64,000 nt of DNA from Saxidomus purpurata (GCA_022818135.1 JAFMSR010000008.1:13960972-14024971), one strand, 5' to 3'; positions 27,401-36,029 are shown, counted from the stretch's first letter. The notes: generated from the sequence alone by a model not told the origin. Numbers and translations: made by a program.

Positions 27401-30400
27401 AGTGACCCCCAGGGCAGGGTCAATTTTGACCCCCAACATGATTAGAACAAACTTTGAAGAGGTCCACCAGACACTGTTACACACTAAATATCTAAGCTCT
27501 AGACCTTGTGGTTTAGGAGAAGATTTCTAAAGGTTTTCCTATATATATCTTTGTAAAACAAGTGACCACCTGGGCCGGGCCAGTATTGAGCCCAGGAGCA
27601 TGATTTGAATAACTTTGGTAAAGGTCCACTAGGCAATGCTACATGTCAAATATCTAAGCTCTAGGCCTTGTGGTTTCAGAGAAGAAGATTTTTTAAGTTT
27701 TTCCTACTTGTTGCCATAGCAACCAGAGTTCTGCATGGAATAAAATTCTTTGAACAATTTTGGTAGAACTTCATGCAAGGAACATCCCTGCCAAGTTTCA
27801 TCAACATTGGCCCAATGGTTTCAGAGGAGATGTCTTTTGAAGCAAAATGTTGACAGACGGCGGACAATCATCCATCCTAAAAGCTCACCCCGGCACAAAG
27901 TGCCAGGTGAGTTAAAAACTGTGATCTATTTTACAAATACAACAAATGTCACATTGCAATACAGTAAAAATAAATACTTGCTGCAGAAAGCTTTGTCATA
28001 TCCCAGGTAACAACTCATGACAAGTTGCAAGTTTTACACCTGTTTGAAATTAATACTACTACAGCAGAGATAATATTTAAATTTGTCAGATGATCAATAA
28101 AAGACGATCTGCATGCAGACAATTCTATGTTTAGTGAACTTGAAAGATGCAGTCTACATGTATTGCTATTTCAAGAACACTAAAATCACGTTATAATTTC
28201 ACAGAGTGGATACCAAATGTGATATTTTGAAATTAACCACTTTTGGAGTTCACAAGTGAAATTACATGATATTACATCGATACCAACAATTTTTCTGTTT
28301 ATTTCAATAAAATGTCATAAATCGTGGGAAACGTCACCAGAAAGCATGGCACACATGACGTCATTTTAATGATGACGCCATCAGTCGTTTGGTTTCACAC
28401 ATTCATTATGCTCGTTATATTTTTTGACATCAATCCTGGTTGAAGATTTTGAAACAGAAACAGTGAAATATGAATTTTATTTCACTGAAATATTTCAGTA
28501 TTTCACCGAAAAGCATAAAATAAAGCATTGGGTTTTTTTTTAATTGCAATACATGACTGAACCGTCATGGCGCAGTGGTAGGCCGTTTGCATCAGGATCG
28601 AAGTGTTCCGGGTTCCATCCCCACTATAGCCATGTCTGTAGCGTCTTTAGGCAAGACACAAATAATTCCACATTGTCTCTCTCTCTTCGAGCTTGATTCC
28701 ATCTGGAATGGGTCTCGAGAGCGTTTAATGTATGTTGTAAGAACTTGTTTCGCAATAGAGAATAAAGAAATTAGAACAAATTACATGACAGAATGACAGA
28801 TTTGCAATACAATTCACCACAGTATCTACAGTAAGACTTTGTTAGATCAAGCATAATAACTCAAGGACCCAGGATAACTCGAGATCTCTCGTCAGGCCTG
28901 GCCATATTTCCTATACATTTAACTACACATCATCATCGATAACTCAAGGATCGCTTACACAAAATCTTGAGGAACACCTGCAGACCCGCCGAGAAGTTTT
29001 CTTACAAATTTACCTGCGGCAATTTGAAGTTGCTGATGAAAAAAATCTGTTCCCCGATTAAAAAATCAGTGCAGCTATATTTTTTTATTAGTTGTAAATG
29101 TCTGGAATTTGAATAACTCAAGACCTTCGCTAACTCGATCCTTTAACTTGAGCCAGTGGGTCATCAAAGTTTTACTGTAGTTTCAAAGACAATTCTACCC
29201 CAACTATTTCCTGACTCGGTAGATACAGCTGCATAGAGAATGTGGAATTTTGCATTACCAATAAGACACAGAAATTGTTTGAGCAACTGTCATAACAAAT
29301 TTGTGAGCAAGATGCAATTCAGTGCTTTTTTCTTGTTTTCTTTAGAGATGGACCTAACCATCTTTCTTTGGAAGAACAAGTACCAAACCCATATATTCAG
29401 TAAGACTGCCAACCTTCTCACATAAGAGGTCAGGTTGGTCAGCAAGGCTTGAACCCGTGAACGATACAGTTGTACATAACTACTATAAAAATACAAAAAG
29501 AATATGAAGCGTTTTGTGATGAACCATCAGGACGAAGAATGTTGTGTGAACTTACAGCCTCCGAGTTGTCAATGAATGTATCGCTTTCATCATATCCCTC
29601 CCCAAGCTGCTCCAGATAATAATTGTCCTGCCATTTCTTCTTCTTTTTCTTCTTCTTATCATTGCTGGGTTTCTGTAATGATAACAGATTATCTTTCTTA
29701 TCCTGTCTGTTATAAGACTGTGTAACTTTTTTATCTTTCAGTAACATTTTGGTTATCTATTTGCAGCATTTTTTGTGGGAAGAACTTATACTAGATTCCC
29801 TTCCTCTGAAACTGCCAACTTTCTTAAATACTGTCAAATGGGAAGTGGTGCTTGACCCCCCACATGACCCCCAATCAGTGTGAGGTTTGTGATTTCAGGT
29901 CAGTCAAAAATGTAACATATTTTTGAAACCAAGGGCAAGTCACAAAGACAATTGCCTTGTTGAAACCTTCAGCCTGCTAGCAGCAAATGATTCTGCCTTT
30001 GTAACAATGCAACAATGCAGTGTGATCATGATCTGCACTGTTCCCTTTTCAGTTAATACATTTTTTCATTCACCTTTAAACTATTAAAGCTACTGCCAAA
30101 TCTGAAAGATGGACATGTCCATTTTACAAATTTAGCTGGGAGAGACTAAGACAAATGTGATGTTAAGGTAGTGTACACCCCTAATAAAAACCTCCATTTG
30201 AAACTCTTCAATTTTAATGAGCTAGCCTAGGTTGTTAAGCATTGGACTGAAGATCTTTTGAGGTTTTTTGGGGCGTAGGTTCGAATCCAGCCGGAACCAA
30301 ATTTATTTTTTTTACTTTTTCTTCTTTGTTTTCATTATTTTGCACTTTTCTTCATATGTTTATATTGTTTTTAGACTAAAAAGAAATTAAATATTTTTTT

Positions 30401-33400
30401 ACGAATTAGTATTAGCTAATTTGAAGATTTTATTACTTGTAGACACCTCTAAAATTGTCGATGGAGATTTTCAAAATCAAATTATTTTAAATAGAGACGG
30501 TGAATTTTTGGCATGCTGATCCTAAAATGTTATAGATAATTCTTATATACAAAAAGACATGCCCCATTTCTAGAAAATGTTGATTTTTCCTAAAATCTTT
30601 GATGTTCAAAATTGAGCATGGCCAAAAAAGTACATGAAAATTGTAATACTATCTGATTATTTCATAAAAGTTTTATAAAACTTGTTGATTATATAGTAAA
30701 TGGTGTGTAATTTCTGAAAGAAAACATAGTTCTTGTTACTCTGAAACCAAATCTGTACCAAAGTTATGAATAATAAATGAAATACATTATATTTTCTTAT
30801 CTCTTGTGTGATGTCATTTTATAGATAATTCCAAAATGGGGGTAGGGTTATTCAAATTCCTATAACTTCTTTTTTTCATGGTAAAATTCTTTTAAAATTT
30901 GTTTTTAAATCCAGGAAATGATACAGATTAAGAAAATATTAAGCCTATAATGATTTGAATAGGTGCCGATTAGGGGTCTACTACCTTAAGTTGAAATTCA
31001 GTAAATTTCTGCCATAGATTAGAGCAAGGAACATGTTAGGTTTTCTTCATGGATCAACAACTTTTATGAATAATCATTAATCAAAATAAAATGAATAAAT
31101 TATCAAACAAGGAACTGTAACAGTTGAAGAAATAGGGATTTTATTTATACAACAGCCTATTGAATTGATTCTGCTCCTCAGTTTAACCCGTTATACGATA
31201 TGACATCCTCCGAAGTGACCATCCAAAAACTGTCCCTCTGGTTTCGTGTTGAATTTATTAGACCACTTATAAACTACGCCTTTGCAGAATTTTCCCTTTC
31301 ATAACTACATTGTATGGGTTTCTGACTCACAAGACACAAGGGGCATAAAGATGAGAACAAAACTTTAATGTTTGTATAAATAGGCCTTTCCAGTATTTGT
31401 GGCCAATTTTTAAGCCCTGCCTAAGCCTATTTTCTTTTTAAGGATTATTTTCTTTTTATGGCTAAGTCTCACAAGCAACATGAAAAACAAGCACCAGCGT
31501 TCTTTTATTTAAACCAGGTCAAACATTGATCTAATGATATCCAAGATTAATTATAGGATAATATATTGAATGAATGAATGAATAAAAAGCTGTTTCAGAC
31601 ATCAAAATCTTCGGTACACTTCCACAGACCAGTCAATTGAAAACTGCCAAACACATACCCATAAAAAACACTGAGTTAATATGTATATGCATGTTGACTC
31701 ACATTATACTTTTCTTCAAAGCTTTTGGCAATAGCTGCAAGTTTATCTGCATCGTCGTCATCAAAAGGATCATCTGACTTCGGCTTTTCATCTGCACCCT
31801 AAATGTAAGAAAGTAAGTTGCAAATTAGTACCGCTTAAATGTCGGGATAACTCAGTCACGTTTTTTTGTGTTAAAACATCTACAGTATCCCAACGAACGG
31901 TTGGTACCAAAGCTCATAAACAAAACTGCAAAGATGGCCCTATATCGCTCACCTGGCTACCATTACCATAGCAGAAAGGGTCAATTTTAACCTGGGGGAC
32001 ATGATATGAGCATTCTTGGTAGAGGTCCACTAAGCAATGATACGTGCCAAATATCTAAGCTCTTGGCCTGATAAAGATTTTCTAAAGTTTTCCCTATATA
32101 AACCTATGTAAAATCAAGAGACCCCTGCGTGGGGTCAATATTGACCCGGGGGGCTATAATTTGAATAATCTTCGTAGAGGTCCACTAGATTATGGCACAT
32201 GTTAAATATCTAAGCTCTAGGCCTTGTGGTTTCAGAGAAGAATTTTTTTTAAAGTTTATCGTATATGAACATATGTAAAAACAAGTGACCCCCTGTACAG
32301 GGTGAATTTTGAATCCGGGTCATAATTTGAAAATTCTTGGTAGAGGTCCACTAGTTAATGCCACATGCCAAATATCTAAGCTCTAGGCCTTCCTGTTCTT
32401 AAGAAGATTTTAAAAAAAATTCCTTTCTGATGCCATGGCAACCAGAGTTTGGCATGGAATGGAATAACTTGAACAACTATGAAAGAGCTTCAGGCAAGGA
32501 ACATCCTTGCCAAGTTTCAGCAACACTGATTAGAATTAGTGAAGAAATTAAGGTGCTAGAGTGTAAACAAGGTTAAATATTGCAATTTTTGTTAAATCAA
32601 GGGTCAAAACTCTGGAAAAACTAATCTGGCCAAGACCATAATTAATCGTCCGATTTTCTGAGGATTCCAGTTTTCTGATTTTGATTTACTGTAATCAGTT
32701 ATTTATATAATACAATGGTGTCAGATTGTATGTAGAGAAGTACAATGTATGTGTATTTTTTACAGTATATGTAACACTTCCTAATAATATCATTTTGATA
32801 AGTATGTTTGTTATTTTTTAAATTTTGCATCTGTATGATTGTTTTGAAATATCCTTGAAGTAAGACCTGGTATGCAGCAGCTGTCACAAGAATTCTTCAG
32901 TGTTAAGATGCAATCTGACTTCTATAAATAAATATTCCCCGACTTGACTTGATTCCAAAGATAAAATAAAACTAGGCACTGCTTACATAAGCCTGCTACA
33001 ATAGACTCAAGCAAATTAACCTATATTTGGCTGGTAATTACTACGAAAAAAGGTTTCATGTAACTCTAAATGCCACACAAGCACTGTAACTAGCAAAAAT
33101 TAATGGTGTTTTTCAACTATAAGCCAAACAAGCATATAAAATCATTCTGGTATAATTATACTTCCACATATATAAATCAAATAAGTGTTTTACTGTTTAA
33201 AATAGCGACAGTCAGCACTGTCATTGTTATGACACCTGCAAGACAATCTTCAAAAATTGTGATCATTACTAATATTTGGTAAAAAAAATTAATTGTGAAA
33301 CAATGACCAAGAATTAACAGAGTTGCCATAAAGTATACTATCTGCTTTGTATTGTCTTAAGAAATGGCACAAAGTTTTATTCAGAAACACTTAAATATGT

Positions 33401-36016
33401 TATTCCCCTTACATTCATAATTTGTTAATTTGTATCGTTAAGTACTTCTGGGCCACAGTATCCACTGCGTCTCTGGCATAGATCTAGAAACAAATTAAAG
33501 AAATATGTTTGTTTTGTTTCATTCAAGACTTGGGTTAAAGAATAATTTTTATAGCATGTAACATTCTGTTTTAAAAAAGGCATTTAATTTTATTCTTATA
33601 AACCGAATTTATGAAAACTATTGTAATTACTTGGGACCAATTTTTCAGTTTGGCGGTAATGTGTGAAATGGCATAAATGGTGTCTGTTGGAATTCACTTA
33701 ACAAAGCAAACAATCGATTTAAATGCATACTGCTAAACTGAACTGTACAACGTTTTTAAGTGGAGTAATGAAGTCAGTGTGATGACGTAAATGTTTTCAT
33801 ACATTGTTTTGTCTCCCGGAATCAAAACACTGCATGACGGTTAATCCTGAATTTTCTTGGCCCATTTAAAGAAACAACAAGGTGAAGGTATTCTAAGGCT
33901 TAACTGTCGCAATCAAAAACAAATCACAACTATTTCATGGGACTGATGTATTTATACAGATATTTTTTCTATATTTTATTTTCTATGCGGGAGTAAATTA
34001 GAAAAGCCGGTAGGAGCTCTTTCCATGTCCAAAACTCCTCCTACTTTTCTGAGTGCTTTAATCATATCAAAGCACTCTAATTGACTAAAGATATATACCT
34101 TAGGCATATTAAAATTGTTTGAAATACAAGACTTTTAATATATTCAGACAGATTTTTTTTTTGAAATCTCATATTTATCATATTTTCAGTTTCATACCTC
34201 TCTTTAGAAGTTTAGAAGTCACTTATATGTAAAATTAGACTAAGAGATTCCTCATTTTTTATGTCATCCTTAGTAGATCTATTATGCATATGGTCAAATT
34301 TATTTATCTATTTATTTATTGAAAAAGTTTATAATAACTGTTTTACTACTAAATCCTTATCATTTGTAAATGTTCATTACTGTGATGCCATGTTTGTTAT
34401 ATGCATATATACTGATTACATTTGTAAAATTTGTCTGTCAGATGCTGTTATTTTATGTTAAACCTTACGTTCTGATTAAGTGAGAAAAAACTCATTTCTT
34501 AAGTAATCTTGTGAATTTCTTTTATTCTGTTTCACCAAGATTTAAACCCAGCACTCCCAACCATCCCGACCGTAAATAATCTTAAACATTTCCCCTCTGG
34601 TACGCGCGCGCCGACCGCTCCACTCAATACACAAACAACTACAAACACGCCGCGCCGTTCTAGTTTACTGAACTAGCTTTCTAAATATAGCTGTGACCTA
34701 GTAAACCGCGATACACAACAACGTCTCCTCTCAATCAGTAATCGATATCTATCAATTATCTATCCAATCAAGCGCGACGATCAGTTAGGGACCATCAAAG
34801 ACCCTCCGCCAATTACCAACGTGTATACCGATAAGCGTACCCTAAAATAGTAACATACCTATACGATCTCAGCACCATTACCGCGCGCGTGCGCACTGAC
34901 CATGACTATTTGCAGACGACAATATATTTTTTTGGCGCAGAAATGCAGTCTTTCAAAGAATCTGTAAAATCCCACAAATAACTAAATTATGTCAAAATCT
35001 AATCATATGCATATATCACCGAAAGTTTTGAGCTTCAAGAATACGCCACTCTGGAACTGTTCATAAACTGTATTGTTAAAGCTCAGCTTAAAGCTGTATA
35101 TATTTCCTCTATTCTTAGACGTTTACGATGAACAAAGATTGAAATATTTATATGACCCGATGTTATGATAACCCAGCATTCATCTCCTATGTGATCCCTT
35201 AATAGATCTACTTGTATAGTGGTTCCTCAAGGGCAGTTTCTTGTACCAAATCTAAAACAAATTGTTTCCCATAATTTGGCTATTTTACTTGTGTTGAAAA
35301 AGACAGTTCCCCACACGAGTACCTCAAATATACATGTAACCCACATGTACAACGTGTAGTAACACTACTAGTGATCATGGAAGTCAAGAAAACGACATAT
35401 ATTATACAAACAAATGGTTATCAAAATCAAATAAAAATGTTGTAAAATCTGTACGTGACACTCTGGACCCGGGTAACATACCATCATCTGTATCTAATAC
35501 TCGCTTGAATAAAGATACGATTTAGAAAAGATCAGTTACTACGGTTAGGTTGAGAATGGTCAGACTCTTCGGACAGGCAAACAGTGATCTAAATAACCAA
35601 AATGGCGGTAGCCTTCTTTTATTTCCAACAAATTATGAACAAACATGCCACACTACAGAAATGCAGTACGTTTTGCCTATGAAATGCAGTTTTCATGCGA
35701 ACTGTAAAGTTTAGTAAGAGTGGTAAAGTAATGGAATCCCCACGAAGGAATTGAAATTTCTAGCTAAAACTGAATGAAAAGAACTCATGTCTTTGTTGAA
35801 AATTGTAGAAAAATCGTTCGTGCAGCGAGCAAGGACATTTAGATGACTTACCGGTATCGTTTTCAATAACTCCGTGTAGAAAAACTCCGGGCATGTGGTG
35901 TCTGTCGAGTCCGGCAAGTCCAAATTAAAGCGGTGTGTCCTAGGGGTCACACTTTTCTTATCCGGCTTCTCTGGGGGACCCAGGGTTGTGAACTGGAGTC
36001 TTTTAGGTTCCTCCAT
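12470..36016 (-). CDS. UBN1: Ubinuclein (UBN1/UBN2-like) gene, 14 exons plus a proposed terminal exon
   Basis: Ubinuclein is the subunit of the nuclear HIRA histone chaperone complex (HIRA, UBN, CABIN1) that recognises H3.3-H4 and supports replication-independent nucleosome assembly. Seen here: exon 1 carries an N-terminal segment like the HIRA-binding NHRD (CPEFFYTELLKTI, about residues 43-54). Exons 3-4 carry the Hpc2-related domain with GYDESDTFIDNSEA and GGFYINSGRL (about residues 102-165). Exons 7-12 carry the conserved middle domain (LPPSLPAGMEERI, FLPCSKDTLLKRA, GPRKKFTWDNELR, PIWPKGWMQTR; about residues 310-550). Exon 13 encodes a long low-complexity tail with a glutamine-rich helical stretch (about 765-830). 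All junctions are GT-AG and phases agree across 14 exons. The total is about 1106 codons if the terminal exon is right, close to vertebrate UBN1. An invertebrate single-copy gene may equally be called UBN2; the symbol marks the family. Introns hold most of the mobile elements between 12.5 and 36 kb. Confidence 0.93.
12712..13969 (+). mobile_element. Tandem-core hairpin-ended element, copy 2 (complete) in intron 14
   Basis: The ends carry an inverted 9-mer, GCTCACCTG (12728-12736) and CAGGTGAGC (13958-13966). The core is about seven copies of a unit of roughly 144 bases (landmark ATGAAAAATGCAACCTCTA at about 13128, 13275, 13564, 13708, 13853). The right end folds into a long hairpin: AGCTCACCT, GAGCAC, loop TTC, GTGCTC, AGGTGAGCT (13933-13967), followed by AA, so the element ends in CTAA. 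Hairpin plus CTRR-like end and a minisatellite core resemble Helentron-derived HINE or bivalve pearl elements (inference). Confidence 0.72.
14425..14650 (+). mobile_element. tRNA-derived SINE in intron 14
   Basis: A perfect-looking pol III B box (GGTTCGATCCC, 14474-14484) sits near the 5' end; the A box is eroded. The 3' half (GACAAGACACAGATAATTCC, CTCTCTTTCTTC) closely matches the SINE at 28563, and the tail is an AATAAATAAATT-rich stretch. The orientation is opposite to ubinuclein. Confidence 0.72.
15381..16921 (+). mobile_element. Pearl-like element with a 164-bp tandem core (third family)
   Basis: It starts ACAAGAGCTGTCACATGACAGC, containing a hairpin GCTGTCA-ca-TGACAGC (15387-15402), then a 15-base perfect TIR GCTCGACTATTCGAA (15405-15419) matched by TTCGAATAGTCGAGC (16903-16917). 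Between them lie about six tandem copies of a unit near 164 bases (TCTAAGTTAAAAAGGGGCAT ... GAGTTATGGGGATTGTTTCC) from about 15770 to 16850, then a (GACGCC)n hexamer run (16845-16876). Lies in ubinuclein intron 14. No coding capacity, so non-autonomous. Confidence 0.75.
17730..17761. repeat. (TTG)n microsatellite
   Basis: TTGTTG triplets repeated about seven times, followed by TATTAAAAATAAAG. Located in ubinuclein intron 14. Confidence 0.8.
18432..18479 (-). CDS. UBN1: Ubinuclein exon 14
   Basis: 48 bases, acceptor TTATTACAG, donor GTAAGA. It keeps the frame of exon 13 and encodes VQQLRSPPYSKQMSAP, then leaves one base of a codon. The exon is short and not from a conserved domain, so support is splice signals and phase only. 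Without splicing, the frame would run 14 codons into the intron before a stop, an alternative C-terminus. Confidence 0.72.
18958..20561 (-). CDS. UBN1: Ubinuclein exon 13 (large low-complexity exon)
   Basis: 1604 bases encoding about 534 residues; acceptor CAATTTCAG at 20562-20563, donor GTATTT. The protein is rich in Ser, Gln, Pro and Asn with no recognisable globular domain. A Gln-rich, probably helical stretch (about residues 765-830: QHNKLLQQQKLQQHLEVEKQ and on to QQQQFHTQQQIAKQLAS) lies in the middle. The large tail exon is expected in ubinuclein, whose C-terminal half is poorly conserved. A 14-base string in the exon (20295-20308) equals part of the terminal repeat of an element in intron 14; see findings. 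Confidence 0.92.
20640..20780 (-). mobile_element. Probable remnant of a tRNA-derived SINE in intron 12
   Basis: On the minus strand GGTCATGGGTTCAAACTCTG contains a B-box-like GGGTTCAAACTC. The surrounding sequence is not otherwise recognised and the A box is missing. Confidence 0.35.
20978..21169 (-). CDS. UBN1: Ubinuclein exon 12
   Basis: 192 bases, acceptor GTTTTCAG, donor GTAAGT. It encodes SLLCDVVRVKMHTF and then FCKAFLDQDVRPIWPKGWMQ and TRVLYKESKVAH. The tract PxWPKGWMQxRxLxKES is near-diagnostic for ubinuclein and closes the conserved part of the protein. Confidence 0.95.
21603..21770 (-). CDS. UBN1: Ubinuclein exon 11
   Basis: 168 bases, acceptor ATGATTAG, donor GTATGA. A strongly acidic/lysine stretch (EEGNKEVSKEEKEKEGGKED, then SDEEEK) is followed by GPRKKFTWDNELR, the family motif that vertebrates write GPRKKFQWNDEIR. 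The acceptor has a weak pyrimidine tract, so the 5' edge is slightly less certain than the 3' edge. Confidence 0.9.
22060..22129 (-). CDS. UBN1: Ubinuclein exon 10
   Basis: 70 bases, acceptor TTGTAACAG, donor GTAAGT. It encodes AVNKRMPALVEKFEEDSKKA, a charged helix continuing the KLKE... segment of exon 9. Both splice phases fit exons 9 and 11. Confidence 0.88.
22950..23215 (+). repeat. Imperfect tandem duplication in intron 9
   Basis: A unit of about 120 bases is present twice: TGTCCCTTCCCTATCTACAT ... GCCCTAAACACA near 23044 and TGTCCCTACCCTACCTAGCA ... GCCCTAAACACA near 23149. The first is preceded by CCCGACCCTACC- and CCCGACCCTAGAG-type phrases. Dispersed low-complexity repeat, no coding content. 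Confidence 0.6.
23502..23671 (-). CDS. UBN1: Ubinuclein exon 9 (middle domain core)
   Basis: 170 bases, acceptor CATCTTCAG, donor GTAGGA. It encodes VEIASKQMTVGNRSSMFGHL and AAFLPCSKDTLLKRAKTLRV, the best-conserved block of the middle domain (vertebrates: FLPCSKDALLKRA), and ends KEPLDKLKE. In human UBN1 the middle domain binds DNA and contributes to dimerisation. Confidence 0.94.
23970..24037 (-). CDS. UBN1: Ubinuclein exon 8
   Basis: 68 bases with acceptor TTTTCCAG and donor GTAAGT; exits after 2 bases of a codon. It encodes HAKESSDGKLKFFTEEVNKK, which parallels the ...RQKFFTQDIN... helix in vertebrate UBN1. Confidence 0.9.
24311..24605 (-). CDS. UBN1: Ubinuclein exon 7
   Basis: 295 bases; the first base completes a codon from exon 6 and the exon ends at a codon boundary with donor GTTAGT. 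Acceptor TTTTGTAG. The first two thirds are Asn/Ser-rich and low complexity; the end (DPENIPKLPPSLPAGMEERI) starts the conserved ubinuclein middle domain, where vertebrates have a similar LP-x-GLPAPLEKR pattern. Confidence 0.92.
24892..25016 (-). CDS. UBN1: Ubinuclein exon 6 (lysine-rich linker)
   Basis: 125 bases, enters at phase 0 and leaves after 2 bases of a codon; acceptor TATTTCAG, donor GTAAGT. It encodes KKKIKDTLTVDGEV, a long lysine run and LIVPPGEKPVKKVKLKDKFK. Such basic linkers lie between the Hpc2-related and middle domains in ubinucleins and probably include nuclear localisation signals (inference). Confidence 0.87.
25140..26010 (+). repeat. 23-bp minisatellite in ubinuclein intron 5
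   Basis: About 37 copies of CTTTATCCAGTACTTGCAATATG, written here as CTTTATCCAGTACTTGCAAT plus ATG, with A/G and T/C variants. Two alternating versions (GCAATATGC and GCAGTATAC) form local higher-order patterns. Because the unit lacks stops and 23 is not a multiple of three, several plus-strand frames stay open for up to 588 bases; these are not genes. The array fills most of the 1.2-kb intron. Confidence 0.95.
26101..26226 (-). repeat. 18-bp minisatellite starting at the exon 5 splice donor
   Basis: Exactly seven units of 18 bases on the minus strand, consensus GTAGGTCAGTTCTTCTGT. Unit 1 begins with the GT of the exon 5 donor (26226-26225). Five of seven units keep GTAGGT; unit 3 has GAAGGT and unit 6 has GTAGAT. 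Each unit also has a pyrimidine-rich TTCTTCTGT. Retention of the first units would be in frame until a TAG in unit 3. Confidence 0.92.
26227..26271 (-). CDS. UBN1: Ubinuclein exon 5 (15 codons)
   Basis: A 45-base phase-0 exon encoding RISSDEESDGEKVVK. Acceptor TTTTTCAG, donor GTAGGT. The acidic-serine content fits the linker after the Hpc2-related domain. The donor hexamer is the first unit of an 18-bp minisatellite that runs on into intron 5, so several copies of the same donor-like sequence lie immediately downstream. Confidence 0.85.
26539..26682 (-). CDS. UBN1: Ubinuclein exon 4 (second half of Hpc2-related domain)
   Basis: 48 codons, phase 0, acceptor GTTGCAG, donor GTATCT. It begins YDEILPETMTTKLGGFYINS, completing the Hpc2-related domain, then becomes acidic (SDSSDDEF) and basic (KKNKKR). 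The join to exon 3 restores the family pattern SEAYDE without a gap. Confidence 0.96.
26700..27040. repeat. Degenerate minisatellite upstream of exon 4
   Basis: Phrases of the type AGTTAGGGATCATTCT, AGTTTGGGATTATTCTTT and AGTTAGAGATCATTCTCTAC recur about every 25-45 bases. Period and copy number are blurred by divergence. Located in ubinuclein intron 3. Confidence 0.6.
27226..27915 (+). mobile_element. Tandem-core hairpin-ended element, copy 3 in intron 3
   Basis: Starts AACAAGAGGGTCATTGTGAC with CCTATATCGCTACC, related to the start at 12712. The core holds diverged subunits sharing GGTCCACTAG, AAATATCTAAGCTCTAG and CCTTGTGGTTT. It ends in a hairpin CTCACC-cc-GGCAC-aaa-GTGCC-a-GGTGAG (27884-27911). 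The core unit differs from that of the 12.7-kb copy although the ends are related. Confidence 0.65.
28563..28790 (+). mobile_element. tRNA-derived SINE in intron 3
   Basis: Both pol III boxes are visible: A box TGGCGCAGTGG (28568-28578) and B box GGTTCCATCC (28611-28620), 32 bases apart. The body shares GCAAGACACAAATAATTCCA and a CTCTCTCTCTTCGAG tract with the SINE at 14425. It ends AATAAAGAAATTAGAA. Lies beside a MITE starting at 28829. Confidence 0.8.
28829..29177. mobile_element. TA-flanked MITE (pogo/Tc1-mariner type)
   Basis: 349 bases with terminal repeats CAGTAAGACTTTG at the left and CAAAGTTTTACTG at the right (12 of 13 match), flanked on both sides by TA (28827-28828 and 29178-29179). 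A CAGT start with TA target duplication fits pogo-group or other Tc1/mariner MITEs. Internal phrases such as ATAACTCAAGGA/TAACTTGAGCC suggest further inverted homology. No ORF. Confidence 0.72.
29556..29672 (-). CDS. UBN1: Ubinuclein exon 3 (first half of Hpc2-related domain)
   Basis: 39 codons, phase 0, acceptor CATTACAG and donor GTAAGT. It opens with a lysine run and continues into YYLEQLGEGYDESDTFIDN, the hallmark of the Hpc2-related domain that binds H3.3-H4. The domain is interrupted by intron 3 directly after the residues SEA. Confidence 0.96.
30167..30985. mobile_element. TTAA-flanked MITE (piggyBac-like) carrying a tRNA-like segment
   Basis: Ends GGTAGTGTACACCCCTAAT (left) and ATTAGGGGTCTACTACC (right) are inverted copies apart from a 2-base indel. 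Each is bordered by TTAA (30163-30166 and 30986-30989), the target duplication of piggyBac-group elements. Inside, near the left end, 30222-30300 looks tRNA-derived, with an A-box-like TAGCCTAGGTTG and a B box GGTTCGAATCC (30278-30288). No transposase. Located in ubinuclein intron 2. Confidence 0.75.
31703..31798 (-). CDS. UBN1: Ubinuclein exon 2
   Basis: 32 codons, phase 0 at both ends; acceptor ...ACATTTAG, donor GTGAGT. It encodes an acidic stretch (DDPFDDDDADK) followed by LAAIAKSFEEKYN, matching the conserved pattern of an acidic DPF motif plus an ARKFEEKYG-like helix that precedes the Hpc2-related domain in ubinucleins. No open frame extends through the flanking introns. Confidence 0.9.
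31929..32530 (+). mobile_element. Tandem-core element, copy 4 (3' truncated) in intron 1
   Basis: Starts AAGATGGCCCTATATCGCTCACCTG, here cited as GCCCTATATCGCTCACCTG, as at 12714. It has three diverged subunits with GGTAGAGGTCCACTA and AAATATCTAAGCTCTAGGCC. The terminal hairpin found at 13933 and 27884 is missing; similarity fades after GCCAAGTTTCAGCAACACTG at about 32530. Confidence 0.6.
34560..34900. promoter_or_regulatory. CpG-rich segment in ubinuclein intron 1, possible alternative first exon
   Basis: This stretch is clearly richer in C, G and CpG than the surrounding AT-rich intron, including runs of CGCG at about 34604-34612 and 34882-34888 and an NRF1-like GCGCGTGCGC at about 34885-34894. 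On the minus strand the latter is followed by a donor-like ATAG/GTATGT at about 34856-34866. A non-coding alternative first exon is conceivable but unproven. Confidence 0.22.
35852..36016 (-). CDS. UBN1: Ubinuclein exon 1 (start codon, NHRD-like region)
   Basis: The start is the ATG at 36016-36014, giving MEEPKRLQFTTLGPP; vertebrate ubinucleins begin similarly (short acidic/basic lead, then a QFT motif). The reading frame stays open further upstream but offers only GTG (36058), so a eukaryotic start there is unlikely. The exon holds 55 codons and ends in CCG at phase 0, followed by the donor GTAAGT. The segment THRFNLDLPDS...CPEFFYTELLKTIP corresponds to the region that contacts the HIRA WD40 domain in human UBN1. 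Confidence 0.92.
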
Positions 36017-36029
36017 ATTTGACAGTCTG

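Noticed and set aside
30222..30300. Functional tRNA gene
   Set aside because: Only box-like motifs are visible; I could not form a convincing cloverleaf and the segment sits inside a MITE.
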